Assembly (NCBI RefSeq): GCF_019748365.1
Contig: NZ_JAIEPN010000004.1
Span: 49,138-113,137 of the forward strand
Origin: Novosphingobium sp.
GTDB lineage: Bacteria > Pseudomonadota > Alphaproteobacteria > Sphingomonadales > Sphingomonadaceae
Length of the DNA stretch: 64,000 nt
Direction of reading: 5' to 3'
In this document: positions 17,540 to 25,006 of the stretch, piece by piece
How the letters are laid out: each line of letters begins with the position of its first letter
Position numbering within the stretch: position 1 is the stretch's first letter
The notes under the pieces: generated by a model
What the model saw: the letters and a program-made list of their open reading frames with translations, nothing else
The model's database searches: none
Told to the model about the DNA's origin: nothing
Made by a program: the position numbers and the translations under genes

Positions 17540-18087
17540 TCCGCACCGCCTTCCCGAAGCCGCTTGGCCTCGGCGTTGTGAAGCTCGACCGCGAGCATGA
17601 ACTGGCTCTCGGGCAGGGCGCGTAGCAGCGCTTCGTCGGGCTCAAAGCCATCATTGGCGAAGCGTGGCAGGCGCAGGAACGTCCGCCGCTCGGGGAACTC
17701 GGTGCGAAGGTCGGTCGGGAAGTAGATGCGCCCGCCGTCAATCGCCCATTCCTTCGGGTTGTAGCCGTAGGCAGAGGCCAGCTCGTGCGACTGGGGGGCG
17801 CAGGGCAGGGCGGCGATGCGCGCGGCAAGTTCCTTGCCGATCTTGCTGCCCTTGCGCGGGCGCGCCTCGATCCTTTCGCGGTCCCTGCCGACTTCGCGCC
17901 ACCCGGTCGGAAGCGTGCCAAAGAACAAGCTCTGCACGCCGCCGTTGTGGCCGGGGCGGAAGCTGACGCCGCCGATCTCAATGACGAAAGCCCACTGGGC
18001 CTCTCGCGCTGCATCGATGCGGGCGTAGTAATCATCGGCCAGCTCGTGCGCGCCGATGATCTCATAAGTGGTGACGTAGACGGACAT
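17536..18087 (-). CDS. Hypothetical phage protein (183 aa)
   Basis: This 183-aa soluble protein contains SVYVTTYEIIGAHELADDYYARIDAAREAQWAFVIEIGGVSFRPGHNGGVQSLFFG. No motif known to me is present. The upstream sequence on the minus strand has GAAAGGACC before the start, a usable ribosome-binding site. A 22-bp gap separates it from the upstream gene, so this may be a separate translational unit. Confidence 0.7.
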   Translation of the reverse strand: MSVYVTTYEIIGAHELADDYYARIDAAREAQWAFVIEIGGVSFRPGHNGGVQSLFFGTLPTGWREVGRDRERIEARPRKGSKIGKELAARIAALPCAPQSHELASAYGYNPKEWAIDGGRIYFPTDLRTEFPERRTFLRLPRFANDGFEPDEALLRALPESQFMLAVELHNAEAKRLREGGAE

Positions 18088-18109
18088 TTGGCGGGTCCTT
18101 TCGTGGTGG

Positions 18110-18361
18110 TCAGTCGAAGAGCATCCAGGGCGGTGGTGGCTGGCCCTCGGGTGCGGGTGGCGGGGGTGGTGGCGGTTGGCAGGGGCGCCCGTTCATCTTC
18201 GCCTGCAGGCGGGCGTTGCTCGCTTCCCAGCGGGCGCGGGCTTCGCGGCGGGCGAGTTCCTGCGCCGCCTCTGCCGGGGTGCAGCGCAGTTCGAGGGCGA
18301 GGGTGAAGGCGGCGCGGTGCTGGCGCCAGCGCTCGGCCGGGGAGAGGCGCTCACGCGACAT
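18110..18361 (-). CDS. Small helical phage protein with proline-rich tail (83 aa)
   Basis: ATG 18361 gives 83 aa: an Arg/Ala-rich helix (ERWRQHRAAFTLALELRCTPAEAAQELARREARARWEAS) followed by a proline-rich tail (CQPPPPPPPAPEG). It overlaps the upstream 78-aa gene. The function is unknown. Confidence 0.6.
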   Translation of the reverse strand: MSRERLSPAERWRQHRAAFTLALELRCTPAEAAQELARREARARWEASNARLQAKMNGRPCQPPPPPPPAPEGQPPPPWMLFD

Positions 18362-18587
18362 GACGCCTTGGCCCCGGAAGAGCCTGCTGCGCGGCGAGCC
18401 GGGCAAGGTGCTGCTCTGCCTCGCGCTGCTGCGCGCGCCAGACGCGGTGGTAGAGCCGCTGTTCGAGGTTATCGAGCTCGGCCGCTTCGGCATCGGTCAG
18501 CACGCGCCGGGCATTCAGCTCGTAAAGTTCCCGGCGGCGCGCATCCTGCACGTGGTTGGGGATCTGGCGCTTCACGATTGCCACCAT
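18351..18587 (-). CDS. Small charged helical phage protein (78 aa)
   Basis: ATG 18587 gives 78 aa (VAIVKRQIPNHVQDARRRELYELNARRVLTDAEAAELDNLEQRLYHRVWRAQQREAEQHLARLAAQQ). It is strongly amphipathic helix. It overlaps the gene on each side (11 bp downstream, 16 bp upstream), consistent with a compact early operon. The function is unknown. Confidence 0.6.
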   Translation of the reverse strand: MVAIVKRQIPNHVQDARRRELYELNARRVLTDAEAAELDNLEQRLYHRVWRAQQREAEQHLARLAAQQALPGPRRHVA

Positions 18588-18694
18588 GCGCAAAGGCCGG
18601 TGACGAGCGCGGTGAGCAGCATCAGGCCGAGGTAGACCGCGATGAAGCGCAGGCGGTGCGGGCGCGGTTCGGGTTCGAGGGGGATCAGAGCCAT
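18572..18694 (-). CDS. 40-aa single-span membrane protein, absent from ORF track as such
   Basis: From ATG 18694: ALIPLEPEPRPHRLRFIAVYLGLMLLTALVTGLCAWWQS. It has one clear transmembrane helix with a basic cytosolic flank. It overlaps the 37-aa membrane protein gene upstream by 10 bp. Two tiny membrane proteins in tandem inside the early operon suggest host-membrane targeting or exclusion, but this is speculation. Confidence 0.55.
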   Translation of the reverse strand: MALIPLEPEPRPHRLRFIAVYLGLMLLTALVTGLCAWWQS

Positions 18695-18798
18695 GGGCAG
18701 GTCTCCAGAAGCGGGCACTGCGCCACGCCGGCGATGATCCGCTCGGCAAAGTGCAGCACGGTGAGGGTGAGGAGGGCGAAGAGGAGCTTGGCGCTCAT
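18685..18798 (-). CDS. 37-aa membrane-associated protein, absent from ORF track as such
   Basis: From ATG 18798: SAKLLFALLTLTVLHFAERIIAGVAQCPLLETCPWL. It is a short hydrophobic helix with two Cys near the C-terminus. Its start overlaps the stop of the 165-aa gene (ATGA). The function is unknown. Confidence 0.55.
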   Translation of the reverse strand: MSAKLLFALLTLTVLHFAERIIAGVAQCPLLETCPWL

Positions 18799-19292
18799 GC
18801 CGCTGCCGCCTTCTGCGGGGCCGCATCCGCGCGCAGCAGGCGCGAGAGGCGGGCGAGGCGGTGCACCTTGGGTGCGCCATGCTCGGTGCGCTGCAGGTGC
18901 CAGAGGAGGGCGCCGAGGCGCTCCTGCTGATCGATCAGCTCGGGGCTGCGGCGGCGGCGCGCTTCGGCCTCCACGCGTTCGAGCGAAAGCTCGATCGCGG
19001 CGCGCCGGGCGGTGAGGGTGTGCGGCGGCGGCAGTTCGCCGTCTCCCCGCACGATCCAGCGCCATTCGGCCACGATCAGGCGCCAGGCGGCGATATCTGC
19101 CTCGGCAGCGTCGCTGGCGATGCGGCCGCTGCGTATCCACTCCGGATAGGCCTGCTCGCGCCGGGTAAGGCTTTCCTCGGCCTGGCATAGCAGCGCGGCA
19201 TAGTTCCACGCCCATGCCGGCGCGGCAGGCCAGATATCGAGCGCGGCGGGATCGCCGAACACGAGCACCTCGGGGACGGGTTTGAGCTTCAT
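18795..19292 (-). CDS. Hypothetical phage protein (165 aa)
   Basis: ATG 19292 gives 165 aa rich in Trp and Arg (DIWPAAPAWAWNYAALLCQAEESLTRREQAYPEW, IVAEWRWIVRGDGELPPPHTLTARRAAIELSLERVEAEARRRR). It is mostly helical and soluble. The role is unknown. It is coupled by ATGA overlaps to the 81-aa gene upstream and the 37-aa gene downstream. Confidence 0.65.
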   Translation of the reverse strand: MKLKPVPEVLVFGDPAALDIWPAAPAWAWNYAALLCQAEESLTRREQAYPEWIRSGRIASDAAEADIAAWRLIVAEWRWIVRGDGELPPPHTLTARRAAIELSLERVEAEARRRRSPELIDQQERLGALLWHLQRTEHGAPKVHRLARLSRLLRADAAPQKAAAA

Positions 19293-19534
19293 GGCCGGGC
19301 TTCCCTCGCCTCGGCCAGCGCCAACACGAAGGCGCGGTTGTTGCGGTGCGCCTCGGCCCGGTTGAGCCGTTCGATGACCACCGGGTTCTCCTCGCACTCG
19401 AACTCGCCGCGATTGCGCTCGGCAAGCGCTTCGTGGCGCATGACAACGGCCATGGTGCGGTGCTGGCGATAGGGCCAGCAGGCCGGGGCGGCAGTAGGCC
19501 CGGCGGGGCGCGGGATATCGATCACCCAGCCCAT
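19289..19534 (-). CDS. Hypothetical phage protein (81 aa)
   Basis: From ATG 19534 an 81-aa protein (GWVIDIPRPAGPTAAPACWPYRQHRTMAVVMRHEALAERNRGEFECEENPVVIERLNRAEAHRNNRAFVLALAEA). The stop of the upstream zinc-ribbon-like gene overlaps its start by 1 bp. The function is unknown. Confidence 0.6.
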   Translation of the reverse strand: MGWVIDIPRPAGPTAAPACWPYRQHRTMAVVMRHEALAERNRGEFECEENPVVIERLNRAEAHRNNRAFVLALAEAREARP

Positions 19535-19746
19535 CACGCGGCCGCCTTGCTGCGATTGCGGCGGGGGTGCCCGCCGGAAAGCATGGTGCGCGTGGGGATG
19601 CCGAGCCGGGTGCAATCGGCGCACCAGACGGTGCCCTGCCGCTGGGTCCAGCCCACCGGAAGCTGGCCATCGGCGCTGTTGTGGATCTGGCCACAACCAC
19701 ATTCGAAGCTGGGAAGGATCAGGCGCGTTTTGGGAGGCAGTCGCAT
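19534..19746 (-). CDS. Small zinc-ribbon-like protein (70 aa)
   Basis: This 70-aa protein has CGCG and CADC pairs (FECGCGQIHNSADG and VWCADCTRLGIPT) spaced about 25 residues apart, which is the geometry of a Zn ribbon, and a basic C-terminus (GGHPRRNRSKAAA). It lies directly downstream of the primase-helicase gene (14 bp), so an accessory replication role is possible but unproven. Confidence 0.65.
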   Translation of the reverse strand: MRLPPKTRLILPSFECGCGQIHNSADGQLPVGWTQRQGTVWCADCTRLGIPTRTMLSGGHPRRNRSKAAA

Positions 19747-19760
19747 CGATATGCTCCTCT

Positions 19761-22478
19761 TCAGATCACGGGGTTTTCGGAGAGCGGGCGCTGGAAGACC
19801 CAGCAGTGGAAGAACTTGCCGCTGGGGCTGTTGACCGACTTCTGGCCGACGAATTTCCGCGCCTTGCTCGCCTTCAGGTGGCGGCGCAGATCGTCCTCAC
19901 TCGGCGGGTTCTGGCCGTGGGCGCGGCAGCGTTCGAAGAACTGCGGCAGGTTGACCGCGATCTCGCTCTCGGCCTTGCGGCTGTTGTTGAGCGGGCGGGC
20001 GGTATCGTCCGCCTCGATCTCGGTCAGGTAATCGAAGATGTGCCAGAACTTCTCGACCACCGGGTGTTCGCTGGAGGAAACGAGCTGGCGCTGCCTGGTC
20101 ATCTCGGCGATGAATTCGAGGCCGGCACGGTGCAGCCCCTCGCTCATCGGCAGGATGCAGCGCATGGCGGTGAGCGCGGCGGCGAGCTGGGCGTGGTTGC
20201 GCAGCAGGCGCACGTTGTTGACGCCGGTGGCGCGCTGCAGCTCATCAACGTAGCGCGGGTAGCATTCGCGCCAGATCTTCAGGAACTCGCCCTCGCGCCG
20301 CAGCAGGTGCACGATGAAGCCGGAAAGGTCCTCCACCGGCCAACGCTCCAGCTTTTCCGCCGCTGCCTTGGTTTCCGGGCTGAAGCGGGCCTTGTCGAAA
20401 TGCAGGCCCATGATGCGTTCGAGCACCGCCGGGGTGGCCATGACGGGATCGTTCTGGGCAATGATGATCGCGCCGCGAAACAGCGGCTCGAACGTTTCCA
20501 TGCCGCCGTTCTTCACGCCGCGGCTGCGGGTGGCGCGGCCGTTGTAGAGGCTCTTGAGCTCCTCCCATTCAAACCGCCTGGAATGCGGCGCGCTGTCGCT
20601 GCGGTCGCCCTCGATGAGGACAACGGGGAGGTTGGAAACCTTGCCGAGGTTGCGCGCGATCGCGGCGGCGGTGGCCTTGGTGGGGTCGAAGCCTTCGTAA
20701 TTCTCGCGCCCCGCCGTCTTCCACAGGAATTCCAGCAAGGTCGATTTGCCGGTGCCGGGCAGGCCGGACATTTCGAGGAAGCCGAGGCTCTTGGTCTCAT
20801 GCCGGATCTGTTCGGCAAACAGGCTCATCGCCCAGAAGGCGGTGGTGACGAGGCCGTTCTCGCCAAAGGCATCGATCACCACCGGGAACCAGTCGGTCGG
20901 CACCTTCTGGCTGTCGTATTCGATATCGAGCAGCCGCTCGGTGGTGGCGAGCTTCAGCGAGCAATCGCCGAAATCGAAGAAATCCTCTTCGTTGAGGTCA
21001 TGGACCCGGCCCCGGCGCACCGCGATATCGCCGAGCACATAGACCTCGCGCGCGCGGTCATATCCGGTGAACTCCAGCGTCTCGACCGTCTTGATGCGGC
21101 GGGTCTGCGCTTCCAGCAGCCGGTCAAGCTGCTCGCCCGTCCCGCGCCAGACCGCGCCCGAGGCGACCGAAATCAGGCGCTTCTTGAATTCGGCGCTGGC
21201 GGCCATGCTGCCGCCCGAAAAGCCTGCCTTCACCGCCGGCTTGTCGACCGGGAAATCGATGCGCAGGTAGTAGAGCGATTCCTCGGTCGCGGGGTTGCGC
21301 TGGAAATAGAGCGTGCGGAAGCTGGCGTTGCAGATCCGGGTGATCGCGCCAGCCTGCTCGGCGGCTTCCTGCCGGACTTCCTTGGGATCGCGGTCCGCCC
21401 AATCCGGGTTTTCCATCAATTCCTTGTAGGTATCGGCGATCTTCTTCGGGCTGAATTCGGCCCAGTACATCTCGTTATTGAAGGTGAGCGGGAAGCTGGT
21501 GCGCTCCCGCTGCTGCCACATCATCCACGCCTTCTCGAAGGCATCCTCGGCGATCAGCACCGCGCCGTTCTGGCGGTATTCCTCAAGGTGCTTGGCGGTC
21601 AGCCGCTCGCGCACCAGCAGGTTGTTCCAGTCGAGCTTGTCGTCCTCCCCTTCCGGCCGGGGCTGCGCGGCGGTGGCTTCCCAGCCTTCATCGCGCGCGC
21701 GCTTGACGTATTTGCGGGTGTATTCCGTGCCCGCCTTGCCGATATCGAACGCGAAGACCAGGCGGGGCTGGTGCGTGGGGTTTGGCCCGTTGGCAATCGC
21801 CTTGCGCAGGGCATCGAGCGCATGTTCGGGATAGTTGTTGACCGACATCGCAGAAACGGCCGCGAGGCCCTTCTCGTGCAGATCGGCGTGGCCGAAGGCC
21901 TGCACCAGCGCGGAAGCGTCGAAAATCCCTTCCGCGATCCAGATTTCCCTGGCCTGGGCAAGGTCCTCGATCGTGTGCGCGGGGTGCTGCCACCACTGGC
22001 CCTTGTAGCTTTTGCCCCAGGCGAAATGGGCTTTCTTCTCGAACCGGCCGGGCTGATCGATCAGGCGTTCCCAGTGGCTGCCGCCGGGAAGGGGAAAGCG
22101 CACCGTCGCGCTGGTGATATTGCGCTGGCGATCGACGTAGGTTTCCTGCGTGTAGCACCCGCGCAGCAGCCGCAGATCGAGGCCGCGCGCGTGGCTGAGA
22201 TAGGCATCGGCGGCAGCGTGGGGGTTCGTCTCGGTCTGCTGGTGGCGGTTCGACCAGTTGTCGAAAATCTCCGGGTAAAGGTCGCGGACTTCGCCTTCCC
22301 ATCCGCAGCGGTTCTGCCGCCCGCAGCGCAGCACCCACGGGCTCTTGGCCGAGGTATAGAGCTCGCGCTTGCTGCACTGGGGGCACTTGCCCTTCTGCAG
22401 CCAATCGCCCTCCTCCGCGTCGAACCTGAAGTCGCGCTTGATGTTGGTGAGGACTTCCTGGCGGATATCATCGCGCAT
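19761..22478 (-). CDS. Bifunctional primase-helicase (zinc ribbon, Toprim, P-loop ATPase)
   Basis: This is the largest early protein, 905 aa. It has an N-terminal Zn ribbon (C32, C35, C52, C58 in KCPQCSK...RCGRQNRCGW) and a Toprim-type primase domain with the Glu around 183 (IWIAEGIFDAS) and the Asp around 245 (VFAFDIGKAG). A long linker leads to a helicase-like ATPase with Walker A SGLPGTGKST (571-580) and a Walker B-like VVLIEGD (619-625). This is the logic of P4 alpha-type replication proteins, which prime and unwind phage DNA. It replaces the rolling-circle gpA expected in a P2 relative. Confidence 0.85.
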   Translation of the reverse strand: MRDDIRQEVLTNIKRDFRFDAEEGDWLQKGKCPQCSKRELYTSAKSPWVLRCGRQNRCGWEGEVRDLYPEIFDNWSNRHQQTETNPHAAADAYLSHARGLDLRLLRGCYTQETYVDRQRNITSATVRFPLPGGSHWERLIDQPGRFEKKAHFAWGKSYKGQWWQHPAHTIEDLAQAREIWIAEGIFDASALVQAFGHADLHEKGLAAVSAMSVNNYPEHALDALRKAIANGPNPTHQPRLVFAFDIGKAGTEYTRKYVKRARDEGWEATAAQPRPEGEDDKLDWNNLLVRERLTAKHLEEYRQNGAVLIAEDAFEKAWMMWQQRERTSFPLTFNNEMYWAEFSPKKIADTYKELMENPDWADRDPKEVRQEAAEQAGAITRICNASFRTLYFQRNPATEESLYYLRIDFPVDKPAVKAGFSGGSMAASAEFKKRLISVASGAVWRGTGEQLDRLLEAQTRRIKTVETLEFTGYDRAREVYVLGDIAVRRGRVHDLNEEDFFDFGDCSLKLATTERLLDIEYDSQKVPTDWFPVVIDAFGENGLVTTAFWAMSLFAEQIRHETKSLGFLEMSGLPGTGKSTLLEFLWKTAGRENYEGFDPTKATAAAIARNLGKVSNLPVVLIEGDRSDSAPHSRRFEWEELKSLYNGRATRSRGVKNGGMETFEPLFRGAIIIAQNDPVMATPAVLERIMGLHFDKARFSPETKAAAEKLERWPVEDLSGFIVHLLRREGEFLKIWRECYPRYVDELQRATGVNNVRLLRNHAQLAAALTAMRCILPMSEGLHRAGLEFIAEMTRQRQLVSSSEHPVVEKFWHIFDYLTEIEADDTARPLNNSRKAESEIAVNLPQFFERCRAHGQNPPSEDDLRRHLKASKARKFVGQKSVNSPSGKFFHCWVFQRPLSENPVI

Positions 22479-22601
22479 GAAAAACGGGGGCTTTCAGAAA
22501 GGCGGCGGGCATGGAGAGGGCGTCGCCGGAAGCGGGGTCCAGCGGGCGGGCAGGGTTGGCGGGGCTTGATTGGGAGGCGGGCCGGGGATCAGCCCCAGAA
22601 A

Positions 22602-22970
22602 TCAGGGGGGCGGCTCGTAAGGCGGGCTTGGCGCGAAGAGCTCGGGCTGCGCGGGATCAACCGGGCGCAGCATTTCGAGCACTTCCTGCCGGGTGGGGAC
22701 GCGCAGGGGCAGATCGACCTTGGGGTTCGGAATCGCGCTGGGGGTCAGGCCCCAGTCATAGTGCTCGCTGGCGCGCCATGCGTGGCCGCAAAACAGGTTT
22801 GAGCACTGATAGTAGATCTCGCGGTGCGTCGGCGTGATCTCGCGGCTCGTGCGGCGGCGGCCGACGCAGCCGCAATGCGGGCAGCGCAGCGCGCCGGATT
22901 TTCCGGGCTGATCGGAAATGTCAGCCGGGGTGTGCTCGGCGGGGATGAGGGCTTCGGCTGCCATGGTCAT
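22602..22970 (-). CDS. ogr: Ogr/Delta-type phage late transcription activator
   Basis: ATG 22970 gives 122 aa with the Ogr zinc finger LRCPHCGCVGRRRTSREITPTHREIYYQCSNLFCGHAW (Cys 30, 33, 56, 61), near-identical in pattern to P2 Ogr. Longer N- and C-terminal extensions make it larger than the roughly 72-aa P2 protein. Ogr proteins recruit RNA polymerase to phage late promoters. Three matching dyads (33526, 36790, 47339) sit in front of the late operons. It is coupled by a 4-bp overlap to the upstream CII-like gene. Confidence 0.9.
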   Translation of the reverse strand: MTMAAEALIPAEHTPADISDQPGKSGALRCPHCGCVGRRRTSREITPTHREIYYQCSNLFCGHAWRASEHYDWGLTPSAIPNPKVDLPLRVPTRQEVLEMLRPVDPAQPELFAPSPPYEPPP

Positions 22971-23419
22971 GCTTCCCCCACTTCGTGACGATCGAGCGCG
23001 GCAATGCCGTCCGTCAGGGCCTCGATCGCTTCCTCGGCCTCGCGGCGGGCGGCGCGGCGCTTCGCCGGGTCGCGGCAAGTCGCCGCTTCGATCAGGGCGC
23101 TGATCGCCTCTCCGCTTTCGCGCGCAGCATTGGCGGCGGCGAAGGCGAGATCGGCAGAGGTGCCATCGCGCGCGGCGAGTTCAAGCTGGGTGGTGAAGAC
23201 GCGGTGGAACGGGCCATGGTCCCCGCCGGCGGCGATGAAGGCGCCATCGAGCCGCAGCGCATCGATGATCGAAATCTCGCTGTCCGCATCGGGATCGGAC
23301 CACATGCGCACGAGCCGCTCGCTGCGGCCCACCAGCATGGCGCACTTGTCCCACCCGATGCGCGCCGCAATCACGGTGAGCGCGCGGTGGAAAGTGAGGG
23401 GCTCGCGGCGCTTGGTCAT
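22967..23419 (-). CDS. CII-like phage regulatory protein (CP76-type)
   Basis: From ATG 23419, 150 aa: TFHRALTVIAARIGWDKCAMLVGRSERLVRMWSDPDADSEISIIDALRLDGAFIAAGGDHGPFHRVF. This has the helix-turn-helix and C-terminal helical order of the phage CII/CP76 regulators. It lies between the Cro-like gene and the Ogr-like gene, with ATGA overlaps on both sides, in the first operon read from the early promoter. Confidence 0.7.
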   Translation of the reverse strand: MTKRREPLTFHRALTVIAARIGWDKCAMLVGRSERLVRMWSDPDADSEISIIDALRLDGAFIAAGGDHGPFHRVFTTQLELAARDGTSADLAFAAANAARESGEAISALIEAATCRDPAKRRAARREAEEAIEALTDGIAALDRHEVGEA

Positions 23420-23715
23420 GCTGCGCGGCCCTGCAAATCGCTGTTCCGATTGAAAGAGACGCGTTCGCCGCCCCGGTCTACGCCGTGCCATGCCGGGGGT
23501 GCAGCGGGCACCTCCACCGGATAGAGATCAGGACGCAGCAGATGCCGGGAAACACCATAGAGCTGTTCGCAGAGCAGCACCTTCTCACCGGGCAGGGTGC
23601 CGAGCCCCCTCATCCAGCGCGAGACGCTGGCTTGGGAAACCTTGATCCTGTCGGCCAGCGGAACCTGGCCACCGGCGCGCTTGGCGCATTCGGAAAGGGC
23701 ATCGGCGGGTGTCAT
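23416..23715 (-). CDS. Cro-like helix-turn-helix regulator (YdaS-like)
   Basis: From ATG 23715, 99 aa. The HTH is ALSECAKRAGGQVPLADRIKVSQASVSRWMRGLGTLPGEKVLLCEQLYGVS, which fits a YdaS/Cro-type repressor. It is divergent from the CI-type gene across an 85-bp operator region. A consensus promoter places the predicted transcription start at or next to the ATG (see promoter entry), so translation may be leaderless. Confidence 0.8.
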   Translation of the reverse strand: MTPADALSECAKRAGGQVPLADRIKVSQASVSRWMRGLGTLPGEKVLLCEQLYGVSRHLLRPDLYPVEVPAAPPAWHGVDRGGERVSFNRNSDLQGRAA

Positions 23716-23765
23716 GCATGGGTTAATATGCACAAACGCATGACGCGTCAAGCGCAAACGCATGA
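23713..23765 (-). promoter_or_regulatory. Early promoter and operator region between Cro-like and CI-like genes
   Basis: On the minus strand -35 TTGACG (23751-23746) and -10 TATTAA (23728-23723) are exactly 17 bp apart, a strong sigma70 promoter reading into the Cro-like gene at 23715. Two direct repeats CAAACGCATGA (23733-23743 and 23755-23765, 22 bp apart) and a perfect palindrome TGACGCGTCA (23741-23750) overlap or flank it. These are probable operators for the CI- and Cro-type proteins. Confidence 0.7.
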
Positions 23766-23800
23766 ACCATGCTGTAGGGGCGGTCGGTAGAACGGAGGCG

Positions 23801-24619
23801 ATGGTGAAGCTTCGCTCGATCACGGCCGTTCGCCTGCAGGAACGCATGGACGAGATAGGCGTCTCGCAGGATCAGCTTGCGGCTGCCATCGGCTGCACGC
23901 AGGCCACGATCAGCCGAATATTGACCGGCGCGTCCCAGAATTCGCGGTGGCTGCCCAAGATCGCAGTCAACCTTGCGGTCAATCTCAACTGGCTGATGGG
24001 GGTGACCGATCAGAAGATCGACATGGTCGACGTCGATGGCGAGCAGATCAGCGAGGATACGCTGGCCGCGATGCGCGCCGGCGTGATCGCGAACCGGCTG
24101 CAGCGGCCCGAGCAGCTCGGATCAGGAGCGGGCATCGAGGACAAGCGCCTCGGATTTCGTGGTTTCCCAAGCGAGGAGACGTTTGATCCCGCAGCGCAGG
24201 CTGCGGAGCTGGGCATGGTTGCCGTGCGCGAACTGAATCTCGCCTTCGGCATGGGCGCTACGTTCCTTGATGTGCCGGTGACCGAGCAGGTGCGCTATTT
24301 CCCGCGCGAATGGCTGCGCCAGTTTACCAAGGCCGCGCCGGAGCATCTGGCATGGGTGCAGGGCGTGGGCGATTCGATGGCGCCGACGCTGCTGGACAGC
24401 GATACGCTGCTGCTCGACCTTTCGAAGAAATCGCTCAGCATGTCCGATCAGATCTGGGCGCTCGCCTATTGCGGGCTCGGGATGGTCAAGCGGCTGCGGC
24501 CAACGCCGGACGGCGGCTTGCGGCTCCTGTCAGACAATCCCGCGGTGCCCGAAGAGACCTCGCACGATGGTGAGGTGCAACTGATCGGCCGGGTGGTGGC
24601 GTTCACGCGGAAACTGTGA
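23801..24619 (+). CDS. CI-type phage repressor with S24 (LexA-like) peptidase domain
   Basis: ATG 23801 or GTG 23804 is chosen over the tracked ATG 23762 because GGAGG lies at 23794-23798. The 272-aa protein has an N-terminal HTH (RMDEIGVSQDQLAAAIGCTQATISRILTG) and a C-terminal S24 domain with the Ser in VGDSMAPTL and the Lys in GLGMVKRL. Both catalytic residues are present, so RecA-stimulated self-cleavage and SOS induction are plausible. It heads a plus-strand operon that continues into the cargo genes. Confidence 0.9.
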   Translation: MVKLRSITAVRLQERMDEIGVSQDQLAAAIGCTQATISRILTGASQNSRWLPKIAVNLAVNLNWLMGVTDQKIDMVDVDGEQISEDTLAAMRAGVIANRLQRPEQLGSGAGIEDKRLGFRGFPSEETFDPAAQAAELGMVAVRELNLAFGMGATFLDVPVTEQVRYFPREWLRQFTKAAPEHLAWVQGVGDSMAPTLLDSDTLLLDLSKKSLSMSDQIWALAYCGLGMVKRLRPTPDGGLRLLSDNPAVPEETSHDGEVQLIGRVVAFTRKL

Positions 24620-24626
24620 GGGTATC

Positions 24627-24974
24627 GTGATTATCCTAGTCGCTGCGCTAGCAACGTCGCCACTGGATAGCTGCATAGCAGCGGTGCGAACTGATTTGTC
24701 CAACGCCATGATGGCATGCGCCGCCCCGAAACCTGAACTCGTGCCGGGAGCCGATCCGACAGACCCGTCTAGCTATCGCGCACGAGAAGACCTTTCGCAG
24801 GCTTGTGCCGATGCGATGCGGGCGGGGGAAATGGCTGGCAGGTTTGGGCCGCGGCTGCCCTCGACCGCCCGGGAGGGGTTTATTCGCCAGTTCGAGCAGA
24901 AACTCGCCCTGTGCCGAAATCCTGACTTAACGAAGGCTGTCCCAGTTCTGAAAACCACTAATCTGTGGGATTGA
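24627..24974 (+). CDS. Hypothetical exported protein (115 aa), first cargo gene
   Basis: The start is GTG 24627, 7 bp after the repressor stop. The protein begins IILVAALATSPLDSCIAAVRTDLSNAMMACAAPKPELVPG, which reads as a short signal-like hydrophobic segment, and it has several Cys. A Phe/Glu-rich helix follows. No family is recognised. It is the first of five plus-strand genes behind the repressor, so it is likely transcribed in the lysogen. Confidence 0.65.
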   Translation: MIILVAALATSPLDSCIAAVRTDLSNAMMACAAPKPELVPGADPTDPSSYRAREDLSQACADAMRAGEMAGRFGPRLPSTAREGFIRQFEQKLALCRNPDLTKAVPVLKTTNLWD

Positions 24975-25006
24975 ATAGATGAGCAGCCAATTGCCAAGGG
25001 GGACGA

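Noticed and set aside
19678-19697. GTTGTG-N8-CACAAC dyad
   Set aside because: The arms match the late dyads but the spacing is 8 instead of 11, and it lies inside a coding region with no late gene in front.
19806-22802. 998-aa plus-strand ORF
   Set aside because: It is the antisense frame of the primase-helicase; GC-rich codon bias produces long mirrored frames.
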